Shown here: in pieces, positions 53,407 through 62,189 of the stretch
Numbering within the stretch: position 1 is the first letter of the stretch
Layout of the letters: the number at the start of each line of letters is the position of its first letter
Assembly: GCA_905221605.1 (NCBI GenBank)
Contig: CAJNDS010000637.1
Span: 32,501-96,500 of the forward strand
DNA length: 64,000 bases
Direction of reading: 5' to 3'
Origin: Symbiodinium natans
Taxonomy: Eukaryota; Sar; Dinophyceae; Suessiales; Symbiodiniaceae
Made by a program: the position numbers and the translations under genes
Notes under the pieces: generated by a model
The model's database searches: none
Told to the model about the DNA's origin: nothing
What the model saw: only the letters and a program-made list of their open reading frames with translations

Positions 53407-54573
53407 CTATTGCCGCGAAAAGAAAAGTATGTACCAGTTGCGATTTATATGCTGTACATCCCTAGCCGTGGCGTTGAATGGCGTCCTACCATCATCTACC
53501 ATCTGTAGGGCCGAAGTTGCGGCTCCTTTGTCAAAGGCCTCAGCGATCGTCTCCACCTCAGAAGAAGAACTGCTCTGTGGTTTGAGACAGAAGCATCTAT
53601 AGTGCCCAGTGTGTGGGGTGTCCCCTGTGTGTACAACACCAGAGATGAGCCGGTATTCGCTCGTGCTGAGTTGTTGGGTATTTCCGTCTTTGAAAAAGGG
53701 AACTCTGATGACTGGATTGACGGTGACCGGGCTGCGGACCTTCTTAATACGACCACCCTTTTCCTGAAAACGTAGAAGCTGTATACTGAGTATCACGGGA
53801 ACGTCAGCCAGTGCGGTCACATATTCCTCGTTGCGAGGTCCCGGCTGTACGCTCCAGGAGTTCAGCGCCAGCTGTGTCGTGGTCTGACCTGTGCATGGCA
53901 GAGGGATCAGAGGCACCGCCGTGTTCCAAGCCCGGACTGTGGCCGGCTCCCGTTCACTAACTCCGGAAACCCTGGACTCCCAGCTGCCCAGCAAGATCCT
54001 AGGGACCCCGTCCTTTGTTAGATGTTGCAGAAGTTCTGCAGCATCATGCTGCTGGTGGAGGTCACGCCAGCCTTGCAGAAGCTGCATGCAGTCCTTTCTC
54101 CTGCTTAGTTGCTGGGGCTTGACACATTTGGTCAGCGCATTAAGCATGGGGCGTAGACATCCAAAGCCCGCTTTGTCCGGCGGCCTGACTTGACCAAACA
54201 GGTGCAGCAGTGCTTGGATCATGGAGTTGAGGTAGCAAAGGTTGGATGGGTTTTCAAGCACACAATGCTGATGTTGCATAGGGCATGGTGCATCAGTGAC
54301 TTTTTCCCCCTGGCCCTCTGCCTTCTCCTGGCTATGGGATTTAGCGTCCGCCCCCTGTGCTGGCTGACCTGTCCCCTTCAGCCATTCCCCTATGCTCCGT
54401 GATCTCCTTGAACCAGGACCACTGTCGCTAGGCTTGGTGGGGATGTTGGGGCCGTGAGGCGGCTTCCCGGGGTAAATATTCTTTGCAAGATCACGGTGCA
54501 ACACACCCTCAGGCAGACACTCCAAACCCAACTTGCCCTTACTAGTAAAAATACTTTGGCGAGAAGGCTTCAT
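53407..54573 (-). CDS. USP-type ubiquitin hydrolase (LINE C-terminal ORF)
   Basis: 388 codons if started at the ATG at 54573, whose ATGA overlaps the stop of the preceding ORF. From about residue 107 it reads as a compact USP (peptidase C19) domain. The Cys box is 'NPSNLCYLNSMIQALLH' (canonical N-x-G-N-T-CYxNS, with the nucleophile near residue 112); 'HDAAELLQHL' matches the D-A-x-E-F/L block; 'VPVILSIQLLRF' matches the 'L-x-x-x-L-x-RF' strand; the His box is 'YRLISGVVHTGDTPHTGHYR'; the end 'VDDGRTPF' and 'NWYILFFSR' fits the Asp/Asn box and final 'YxLFY' strand. All catalytic residues appear present. At about 280 residues the domain is small for a USP. Predicted to cleave ubiquitin from targets or from the retroelement polyprotein; target unknown. 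The same frame also runs upstream into the zinc-finger segment. Confidence 0.8.
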   Translation of the reverse strand: MKPSRQSIFTSKGKLGLECLPEGVLHRDLAKNIYPGKPPHGPNIPTKPSDSGPGSRRSRSIGEWLKGTGQPAQGADAKSHSQEKAEGQGEKVTDAPCPMQHQHCVLENPSNLCYLNSMIQALLHLFGQVRPPDKAGFGCLRPMLNALTKCVKPQQLSRRKDCMQLLQGWRDLHQQHDAAELLQHLTKDGVPRILLGSWESRVSGVSEREPATVRAWNTAVPLIPLPCTGQTTTQLALNSWSVQPGPRNEEYVTALADVPVILSIQLLRFQEKGGRIKKVRSPVTVNPVIRVPFFKDGNTQQLSTSEYRLISGVVHTGDTPHTGHYRCFCLKPQSSSSSEVETIAEAFDKGAATSALQMVDDGRTPFNATARDVQHINRNWYILFFSRQ

Positions 54574-55421
54574 TGCCTTCTCGTCGCGTCGATGGCCCGC
54601 TGTAGGTCCTCTGGAAGTGGCTTGTGGCTTCTTTCCGGGCGGATCCTGGCTCCTATGAGCGCGGTGGCCGCTGTCTCCGTGAGAGCATGGAGTGCCTTGT
54701 TGATGTTGGGCCGTGCATCGGCGTCCAGGGAGACTGTCAGCACGAACGTCGTGGCTCCTGGCCTGTCCTCCTTGACTCCGCCTAGAGCATGGAAGCGCTG
54801 GATGACGTTGGGCTTGACGGCCTCTCGCATCAGCAGTTGAACTGCCTCCTTTGCATCCTGATGAGAGAGCAGGTTGCCCTCTCTGGGCTCCTGGAGTTTC
54901 TTGTCCGGATTCCATCTCGTGTACGACCACGCCATTGGTTCTGCTACGAGCATCTTCCTCTGAATGAGTGGCGCCTGTGCCGCCTTGTCTCCCTCCATCT
55001 TCGCAAGCCGAGCTTGCAGCTCCAGCAGGAGCGATCCCAGGAGAGCCTGGCGAAGGCTGCAGGTGCACTTGTTCTGCTCTCGGCTCTCCTTCCAGGTGGC
55101 CGTGGTCTTGACCAGCTGAGGTATGATGCCCATCGCTCCAGAGTCCATCCAGAGAACCCAACTTCTGTCGGCCTCCAGCAGTTGCAGCGCCATGGCGTGC
55201 TGGCTGACATACTTGGTTAGAACTTGCACTTGCTTTGCCAGCTGCTGGTTTGGGGCCGGGATCGGCTCCCTTTTTGCTTTGCCTGGGCCTTTGCCCTCCC
55301 TGCGACGGAATTTCCGCCCCTCGCCGTTCTCCTCCTCGGTCGGCCTGTCCCTCATTATGAGTTCCATCGGGCTGTGCTGCCCCCACATGTTCGCCACTTC
55401 CTGCAGTGCTTGGTCGTCCAT
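54570..55421 (-). CDS. 283-residue ORF between zinc fingers and USP
   Basis: ATG at 55421 (MDDQALQEVANMWG), TGA at 54572-54570 overlapping the next ATG. Residues 20-50 are basic (GRKFRRREGKGPGKAKRE); 55-75 and 125-145 form amphipathic helices ('LAKQVQVLTKYVSQHAMALQ', 'LGSLLLELQARLAKMEG'); the last 100 residues look like a small alpha/beta domain ('FVLTVSLDADARPNINKALH'). Fully nested within a longer open frame that links the zinc fingers to the USP, but its composition is protein-like and that of the other frame here is not. No known family. Confidence 0.6.
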   Translation of the reverse strand: MDDQALQEVANMWGQHSPMELIMRDRPTEEENGEGRKFRRREGKGPGKAKREPIPAPNQQLAKQVQVLTKYVSQHAMALQLLEADRSWVLWMDSGAMGIIPQLVKTTATWKESREQNKCTCSLRQALLGSLLLELQARLAKMEGDKAAQAPLIQRKMLVAEPMAWSYTRWNPDKKLQEPREGNLLSHQDAKEAVQLLMREAVKPNVIQRFHALGGVKEDRPGATTFVLTVSLDADARPNINKALHALTETAATALIGARIRPERSHKPLPEDLQRAIDATRRQ

Positions 55422-56304
55422 GGCGCGACAGAAATGCGATTTGCAAGAGTGGCAGGCACTTTTGAGCGTGAACCCTCGGGGTTTTGTGGTAGGTCACTCC
55501 ACAATGCCGGCATGGTCTAGCTAGCGGTAAACCGTGTACCAACTCTGCAAATCCCTCAGCTCGCTTCCAGGCCTCCTTGTGCTGGTTGGCACAGTGTCGC
55601 CTCCAGTCCTGTTGATTCGTCAATCGCTGAAGGCAAAGTCCACAGTGCCGTGTCAGCATGTCAATGACCTCGCTGTCTCCTGCCTCCATTTTGACCTGCC
55701 TGTGCACGTCGGGGTTGAGTTGCCTGGCAAGGAACTCATCAGTGATGCAAGTTCTCACATCCCTGGCGACGGGGGCCGTGTCCGGCGCCCCAACCTTGTG
55801 CCATGCTGTGGCTAAGGCTGTTTGGAAAATAACCGTGCAGCTCCGAGTGTGCCTGTCGGGTTGGTACACCATGACCTCACAAAGGTCGCAGACACTGTCA
55901 CGGGTGAGGTGAGATTTATACATCGCACACTCAGTGTCCAGGTTGCCAATACTTGCATGCCATATGTGTGAGTGCATTCTCTTGATGTGCTCCTTAACCG
56001 AGCCTCCCTTAGCAATCCACTGTCCACAGAAGCCACAGTGCTGAATGAGACTCCTAGCGTGATCACTGACGATCTGCAGCTTAGAGTCCGACTGCAGTAG
56101 TTGCTTCGCCACTTCAGGTCTACGCAGCAACGGGATCGTCGGCTCCTTCTGGGCAGGCTGTACCGGTTGTTGCCGAGCGATGGTGCTCGAGGGATGGGTG
56201 TCTTCAAGTATGCGTGGCTCCCTGTCTGATTGACCCCTAGGGGGGGGTAGCGATGTCCTGCTGTTCGGCCTCCCGAGTGGGGCCGGGTGGCATCTGCCAG
56301 CCAC
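55422..56304 (-). CDS. Zinc-finger segment of the LINE
   Basis: The 5' part of a frame open from 56304 to 53407. After about 35 residues it joins, through the C8 run near 56230, to the end of the RT frame. It carries four cysteine/histidine sites: 'CGFCGQWIAKGGSVKEHIKR' with a following H (CX2CX12HX4H), 'CDLCEVMVYQPDRHTRSC', 'CGLCLQRLTNQQDWRRHCAN' with a following H, and 'CRHCGVTYHKTPRVHAQKC'. They alternate between CCHH and CCHC types, each pair followed by a similar 'LQxA' helix, indicating duplication of a two-finger module. Likely binds element RNA or target DNA. Confidence 0.7.
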
Positions 56305-58834
56305 AAACGTTGTTGAGGATGTGATTCCTCAGCGCGTCCCATGAACCCGTCTTAAGACCACAATGAATGCACTGTGGCATGCCACCAGCAGAGTGATCCT
56401 GTTGTTGATACATGTCATCATCATGCCGGTGCGAGCTCACATACACCTTGTGGACCCTTCCCCTGTGCTGTCTCATTGTTTTGTTTGATGGGAAGTACAC
56501 TCCGCAGACTGGGCAGGCCACCGGCTGCGATTGTTGCGCGGGCACCGGGATCAGCCTGGAGTCGGGCTCCGCATCGATGTTATCTGTGTGGAAGATGAGG
56601 TATTGCTGTAGCATACTTTCCCAATACTGGAGAGTTTGTGGCTGGTTGATGATGCTCGCTTCTGCAACCCGAAGCTTATCAAGTTTATGCCGAATCCGTT
56701 GCACAGTGGCATCTATAGGATCCTGAACCCCTAATCTTTGCCGAAGTTGCTTGTTAGTCTCATGCGAGATGTGGGCAGGTGAGTCCGCAACGGCTCTTAG
56801 TTGACGATAGAACCAACCCCTGAGGAGTGCCACCGCCTTGGCAGAGGGCGCGAAAGCAATGAGGCCAAATGTAGCACTCGATGCAGCACAGGCCTGCCAG
56901 ATGCGTACTCTATGCGCTAAGCCGAAGACTTTCCTGGACCTGGTCGCCTTTTTGATTTTGCCAGTTCTCTTGTTAGCTTCAGCAATACGGTAGCCTACCA
57001 CTTTGTGCGCTTCCGTTTGGAGGGAAAGGTGCGTCCCTAGGTATGTAGTGTAGCAGGCAATGGGGATTAGCGCCTCGCTCCCATCAGGGTGTCGCGCCCG
57101 CCACCATTTTTTCCCGTCCTTATACACTACATAGTCCTTGAGCGCGCGTCTGGCCCCAGGTCCGCAAACTTTCAGGAGCAGGACTGTTTTGGTAAGGTTA
57201 ACTAAAAGCCCCATGTCCTGCATGACCCCCAGAAGTTTGTTGATGAAACTGCTAAGTTGGGCAATGTCCGTGGAGTTTTCAATGAGCCATTGCACTAAGG
57301 TATCGTCGGCAAAAGTGGTTGCTTGTCTGTGGGGGCCTGAGAGGGCATCCCCCAGCCGCTCCAGCAAAAGGGTCGATATTGCCACCCAAAGCATGGGGGC
57401 GATCTTACATCCTTGGCGGATGCCTCGCGTTGTACCCACTGTGCTTTGTTCCTGATCACTGATAATGTGATACCGGGATGTGTCTAGGAGGGAGATAATC
57501 TCGGCCGTCATGCTTTCTCCCGCACCAAGGTCTTTTAGCGACTGGGCTAGTGCTTGACGGTTTACTCTGTCAAAGGCCTGTTTGAGGTCAAGGCTGAGGA
57601 TGGCTCCCCCGACGCAGAGTTTTGTGTTGTCCGGATTTTCCTCCCTGTCCCTTTGGGCGAATTTGCTGCTGTTTCCTCGTCCGTAACACCTTTTGAAGTT
57701 GTCAATCCACACCTGCACTCTAGCCAAGGCATCGTACAAATCCCTCCCCGGCTGATAGGCAAACTGCGGCACCCTGCGCAGCTGGGGCCGAATCAGCTCA
57801 TAGAGTCTGATTTTGAGAAGCCCTGCAAGGGCTTTGGCATCAGGAGACATGAGGCCTATTGGCCTGAGCGATGAGGGCTCGCATGGGTCTTTGCCCGGCT
57901 TTGGGAGCCAGACTATCCACGCGTCGGTCCACTGAAGAGGGAGTGTGATCCCTGGTTGGTGAGAATGCTGGTCAAATGCCATCTTCAGCAGCCTCGCAAC
58001 CTGTGGGGCCGCTAATCGCCATGCAGAAGCAGGAGCTACTCCTGGAGGGACGGCTTTCCCAATCTTGATGGACTTCAGCTGCGATTCAATTTCCTCAACC
58101 GTGAAAACTAAGTTAAGACCTTGCTCCTCCCTAGCCGGCTGCTCTGTGTCCGGAGCGAAAAGATCTTCGCTATAGCTCACCAGGGCTTCGTGCTCCTGTT
58201 GGAGAGTGAGGAGTCGGCCGCTTGGGTCCTTAATCATGACCCGTTGTCTAGGTTGCCAGGGTGCTAATCTCCGAACAACTTGATACACGGTTCGTTGGTC
58301 CCCGTTATCAGCTGCCTGCTCAGCCTTTTGGAGTAGTTGGAGGATGTCTTCGCGCTTCTTTTCCTTGCATTGTTTCTCAGCAATTTTGACTTGCTTCCGC
58401 AGGGCAACCGTAGCTTTCCATCCCCGAAAGAGTCTGGATAGGAAGTACCACCAGGGGTTGTTTTCCAGGTTTTCCCTTTCCGGCTCCCTTGGGGGCCGTA
58501 CGGTGACGTACTCGGCCTCCCTTCGCTTCTGCCATAAGTGCTGCACAATGGGGCTGGGTGGAGGGTTGGGTTTCCTCTCCAATGGGTAGTGGTTCTGGCA
58601 AGTGTCAAGAAGGGTGGAGTTGATGTTGGCAGGGGTGGGGTCCGTGAGGGCGTTGAGGGCTGTCGTAAGGGCAAGCTGCAGGGTATGTGCCCCCTCCTCC
58701 CGATTACGTATCTCGTGATCCAGTTTGTGCCTGTCCAGCTGGGGGTTCGTGGATCTTTTGGGGAGCATGTGATGGTTCATGAGACGGATGGTTGTGTGAA
58801 GCGCCATGTGACCGACGTGCCCTCCAGTTGCCAA
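56237..58834 (-). CDS. Reverse transcriptase (LINE)
   Basis: 865 codons. The first residues ('GGHVGHMAL') are the last motif of the endonuclease, so the frame joins the upstream ORF. RT motifs: 'LRPIGLMSPDAKALAGLL' near 335, 'LSLDLKQAFDRVNRQAL' near 425, 'TRGIRQGCKIAPMLW' near 470 and the catalytic 'FADDTL' near 509, followed by a thumb region. At the C-terminus are two fingers, 'CPVCGVYFPSNKTMRQHRGR' plus H near 772 and 'CIHCGLKTGSWDALRNHI' plus C near 826. The frame ends in a C8 run (ACCCCCCCCTAG on the sense strand); one base fewer would continue into the next ORF. No start codon of its own is convincing, so it is best seen as the middle of a polyprotein. Confidence 0.85.
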   Translation of the reverse strand: MATGGHVGHMALHTTIRLMNHHMLPKRSTNPQLDRHKLDHEIRNREEGAHTLQLALTTALNALTDPTPANINSTLLDTCQNHYPLERKPNPPPSPIVQHLWQKRREAEYVTVRPPREPERENLENNPWWYFLSRLFRGWKATVALRKQVKIAEKQCKEKKREDILQLLQKAEQAADNGDQRTVYQVVRRLAPWQPRQRVMIKDPSGRLLTLQQEHEALVSYSEDLFAPDTEQPAREEQGLNLVFTVEEIESQLKSIKIGKAVPPGVAPASAWRLAAPQVARLLKMAFDQHSHQPGITLPLQWTDAWIVWLPKPGKDPCEPSSLRPIGLMSPDAKALAGLLKIRLYELIRPQLRRVPQFAYQPGRDLYDALARVQVWIDNFKRCYGRGNSSKFAQRDREENPDNTKLCVGGAILSLDLKQAFDRVNRQALAQSLKDLGAGESMTAEIISLLDTSRYHIISDQEQSTVGTTRGIRQGCKIAPMLWVAISTLLLERLGDALSGPHRQATTFADDTLVQWLIENSTDIAQLSSFINKLLGVMQDMGLLVNLTKTVLLLKVCGPGARRALKDYVVYKDGKKWWRARHPDGSEALIPIACYTTYLGTHLSLQTEAHKVVGYRIAEANKRTGKIKKATRSRKVFGLAHRVRIWQACAASSATFGLIAFAPSAKAVALLRGWFYRQLRAVADSPAHISHETNKQLRQRLGVQDPIDATVQRIRHKLDKLRVAEASIINQPQTLQYWESMLQQYLIFHTDNIDAEPDSRLIPVPAQQSQPVACPVCGVYFPSNKTMRQHRGRVHKVYVSSHRHDDDMYQQQDHSAGGMPQCIHCGLKTGSWDALRNHILNNVCGWQMPPGPTREAEQQDIATPP

Positions 58835-59590
58835 TTGGTGGGGCTGTCACTTTGACGTTCTTGGCTTCCCAATCAGCAGATATGGCTCTGGTCAGGATGA
58901 AGTCGATTTGGCTCTTTCCCGCCCCCCGCCCCCCCGTTAAATTGTACTGGGTAGGCGTGGCTGGACCGCGCCATGTGTTAAGGGCAACCAGACCGAGATT
59001 ATCCAGGAACGTGTTGAGGTCCCCGGGGTCCAGTGCGTCTGCCCCGACATGGAATGGGGTCTGGCAGGTTGAACGACCGACTAATGGAGCATGTGGAGTG
59101 ACTTCAGCCTGGAAATCCCCCACCACAACCACCGTGTTGCGCATGGAGAGGCCCCTAACACAACCACTCAGTTTTTCAAGGAGTTTAGCCCGCTTTTCCC
59201 GCAGGACTTCGGGGCGTTGTGCAAAATTATGTGGGTGCTGATAGCAATTAACCAATTCGACCCTCCCTTGTGCAGTCGAGATCTGTGTGCGCAGGACTCT
59301 ACCTGGAATCACCTCCTCATGCCGGATGTGTGTTGCTTGGTGTCTCGGATGCACCAAGGTGAGAACACCATCAGCTCTGGCAGCTGTTCCTGAGTGTACC
59401 GCAAACCATCCTTCCAGTTTGTATGTGGAGCTTGTGCTAAGGTGCGTCTCCTGCAGGCATATGAAGTCGTATTTGGTACTTTGCTGTTTGAGCAGCTCTC
59501 GGAGTTCTTGCCACATGAGGACCGATAGAGCTCCGACGTTCAAGGACAGGACATGAATCCTTGCGATCCCGTGTCTACCTCCCCGCGCGC
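58830..59590 (-). CDS. AP-type endonuclease domain (LINE)
   Basis: Part of the open frame 58704-63926. Motifs in order: 'IHVLSLNVGAL' (catalytic Asn), 'FICLQETHLS' (Glu), 'VVVVGDFQAEV' (Asp; Asn usual in GDFN is Gln), 'LNTWRGPATPTQYN', 'SQIDFILTR' (Asp) and, across the frame change, 'VGHMAL' (His; Gly where SDH has Asp). This nicks target DNA to prime reverse transcription. The frame change falls between 58850 and 58830, at a CCCC run. The substitutions may be normal for this clade or signs of decay. Confidence 0.75.
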
Positions 59591-60063
59591 CTCTTCTCTT
59601 ATACTGATCCAGCGGCACTCTCTGCGCTGCTCGCACCTGAACATCAGGAAGTTGTGACCGCGTGCACCATTTCCCTCGGTACCAAGCCCCTCCCTGCACT
59701 CTAGCTGTGTGAACTGCTCTACGAAGCGCTCTCTTGGATCCCGGTAGGGTGTGCGCATGATCGGCAATGTGATCTGTGGCAGGTGCAGACCGAGCTCCCT
59801 GCCCAAGGCATAGGACGCACAGCAGCCTCAGCGCGCGGCTCCATATAGTACAATGTGGCGCTGTTTGTCGATTATGTCGTGAGTGTCGCGTAGGAGGTGT
59901 CTCTTTGGCTCGATGCATGAAGCTGTGTCTCGCCACGCCTAGGAGACATGTGCTAAGCAGGAATGCAAATGCACTGTGGAAAAACGGCGTCCTGCCCGGC
60001 ACATCCATTAAACAATTTTGCGGCTCCCACACGGGGCCGAGGCTCATCCCTTCTCTCAGCCTT
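59591..60063 (-). other. Linker upstream of the endonuclease
   Basis: Open in the endonuclease frame; contains a hydrophobic segment ('FHSAFAFLLSTCLLGVA') and a second one ('RALRLLCVLCLGQGA'). Whether this is an N-terminal extension, a leader or non-coding is undecided; an alternative frame at 59540-59806 is equally plausible. Confidence 0.3.
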
Positions 60064-60510
60064 TTAGTCATTTCCAAGTCGTTCTTCCATTGCCTCCCAG
60101 TGCTGGAGGAGCTTATGGGCTCGCCGTCTTTGGTCTGCCGGTCGTAGTGCCCTGAGGTCATGTAAGAAGGCCTTGCACATCTGAGTGGATGTGAGTGCCG
60201 GCGCTGCGGGGGACTCTGATGCCTTCTTCGGCTCCTTGTAATCGTCCAGGTCGATGGTCTGGCTGGTGTCCGCTGCACGGAGCACCCATTGCTGAGGTGT
60301 CCTCGGCTCCTTCGTGGGGCCGTCAATCTGCTGCTGGCCATCACCAGAGGCCGTCTCATCTGTCCGTTGCCTCTTTGGGACCGGGGGCACCACTGTCTCA
60401 TCCTCCGTCTCGCTCCATTCCAGGAGCTCGGCTGCCCCTCTGGGAAGACGATGTCGGCGGATGGGTTGTGGGACCTCAAGGGCCGCTGGCCGTGATGGCC
60501 ACCATAGCAT
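60064..60510 (-). CDS. 148-residue acidic ORF of the LINE
   Basis: ATG at 60510. In this interval the long endonuclease frame is Arg/Ser-rich and shadow-like, whereas this frame reads like a real protein: 'LLEWSETEDETVVPPVPKR' followed by 'QRTDE' (a possible nuclear signal within an acidic context), 'TSQTIDLDDY' (resembles a SUMO-interacting motif, given the I-D-L-D-D core) and a helical C-terminus 'QMCKAFLHDLRALRPADQRR'. Stop at 60064. Function unknown; a SUMO link would fit the ubiquitin theme of the element but is speculation. Confidence 0.45.
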   Translation of the reverse strand: MLWWPSRPAALEVPQPIRRHRLPRGAAELLEWSETEDETVVPPVPKRQRTDETASGDGQQQIDGPTKEPRTPQQWVLRAADTSQTIDLDDYKEPKKASESPAAPALTSTQMCKAFLHDLRALRPADQRRRAHKLLQHWEAMEERLGND

Positions 60511-61429
60511 AAGCTCCTACTGACTGCTAATTGGCAGCGAAGAGCTGCACTAAAGGCCGATGGTGGTACCTTTTCAGGGCAAGGGATGGCTGCCGTCATG
60601 GCACTTAGCTCATGCACTGCAGCTTGTGTGTTCCTGCTTCCATGGAAGTCCATGCAGCAGATTACGCAACTGAGGTACAACCAGATACAAATATGCATAA
60701 GTTTTGGTGTCCGGCATAAAGGCGCGCCCCCCGCCATCTTCCCACCTGCGGAAGTGCATGCGTTGGTAGCATGTATAGGTCCTTCCCCCGTGGGGGGCCC
60801 GGGGGAAACCTTCACCTCACCCTTGCCTTGGAATGTAGTCTTCTTCTTATTGTAGTAGGAAGGGCCGGCGGACTTAGGACCGCCGCGGTGACTGAGGAAT
60901 TTCTGGTAAACGTCGTGAATTCGGAGGGGTGTATGGAGGGGTCTGCGTTTGTACTTTCCTTTAGTGCGTCTATGCGTTATCCACTTATTGCCCGGCTTAG
61001 GTTCGTTCCTATATCGGATCAGTAGTGAAAACGCAGTGCACCACCCCAGCAAAATCCCTCTAGGCCAATCCTCCTTAGATCTCCTAGATTCAGTAGACCA
61101 CTGATCTTCTTCCACTGAGGGGTTGGCAGATCCGGCTCCCCAGCAGGGCCGTGCATGTAGGATAACTGCCTGCGGGCGGTTGACATGCTCCGGGGGCACT
61201 GATGTGGAGATAGTTTGGGATTTGGCTAAGAGGGTGTGCATGTGGTGGCTTTCATGCATGTGAGTTGTCGGATAGTGCCTTTTCTGTGCAGCATATCTAA
61301 TATGCTGATCGCTGCTATTCTGGGACCTGGTGTTATTCCTGGGCTGTCCAACTCCTAGACCTGCGCCCTGATTTTCACCAGCCACGAAGGAATCGATCAC
61401 CTTTTCGGCACTCCCTGTGGGGGCCGTCG
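60511..61429 (-). other. Region between LINE ORFs
   Basis: Stop-free in the 58704-63926 frame but without protein-like composition. Likely an inter-ORF or intron-like segment. Nothing else recognised. Confidence 0.35.
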
Positions 61430-62174
61430 GAGAGGAGAAATGGGGTGTGCCTCCCATGTCGGTCGGCAGGTCCCGGCTCATGATTAGGCGTATGTGGGAG
61501 GAGCCCTGGATGTCGCACCATTGATAGCGCTGTCTGTCCCTGATATCAACAATCCAGCGGATGTCCCCTAAACTGATGCCATGTGCCTGCAGAAGAGGGC
61601 TGCAGGCTAGCTCGATGGCCGAGGCAAAACCGTCTTGTCTGACTTGCACCCCGTAGCGATGACCCGGTTCTCGCAAGATCTCAGTGAGGACACCGTTAAT
61701 GTCATCACGTCGTGTAGGACTGTCCGGTGTTGCATCCGTCCTGGAGGTGATTGTCGGGTCTCGGGCTGATCTGCGGGCCGGGGTACGGCTCCTGTCCTGC
61801 GCGCTGCCCTTGTCGTAGTCCTGTTCATGGTCCTGAGGCTCGGTGACCGCAGTGCTGGAGGATGAGGCCGTCTGGGCACGCTGGGCCGAAGGGGTGGGAG
61901 CGCTGACGGAATTCGCATCCAGGAGTGTCCACGGCCACCCCTCTGGTGTGTCGCGTTCCCGGGTTCCCTCAGCCGGGACCCTCTGTGCTGGGGCGTCCCG
62001 CTGAGTGGTGCCGGCTGATCGGCTCCCGCGGCTGCCTGCGCCAGCCTCCCTGGTCTCTCTTTGTTCACGTTGTTCCCGACGTCTGGCTAGCTCAGTGCGT
62101 GTCCGTCTCCTCTCACCATTGGGCCGAACCCGTGCCCGAGGATGTCTGCGCGGGCTGCGCGGGCTGTTTGCCAT
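61430..62174 (-). CDS. LINE ORF with KptA/Tpt1-like winged-helix segment
   Basis: I take the Met at 62174 as a possible start (MANSPRSPRRHPRARVRP), directly preceded by TTAGGCTCAAG. Residues 1-110 are basic and low-complexity (RNA-binding type). Residues about 155-225 match the N-terminal subdomain of RNA 2'-phosphotransferase (Tpt1/KptA): 'LTEILREP' ('LS-x-x-LRH'), 'QVRQDGFASAIELA' ('dGw-v-x-v-x-xLL'), 'DIRWIVDIRDRQRYQW' ('I-x-x-iV-x-x-x-dKqRF') and 'SSHIRLI' ('IRA'). The catalytic ADP-ribosyltransferase half does not follow. Such a half-domain could serve RNA binding. Frame continues open downstream without similarity. Confidence 0.45.
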
Positions 62175-62189
62175 CTTGAGCCTAATCTT

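Noticed and set aside
53407-56304. A single 965-residue protein
   Set aside because: The middle third is Gly/Ala/Arg/Gln-rich and shadow-like, while another frame there (54570-55421) reads as a regular protein with its own start and an ATGA junction to the USP.
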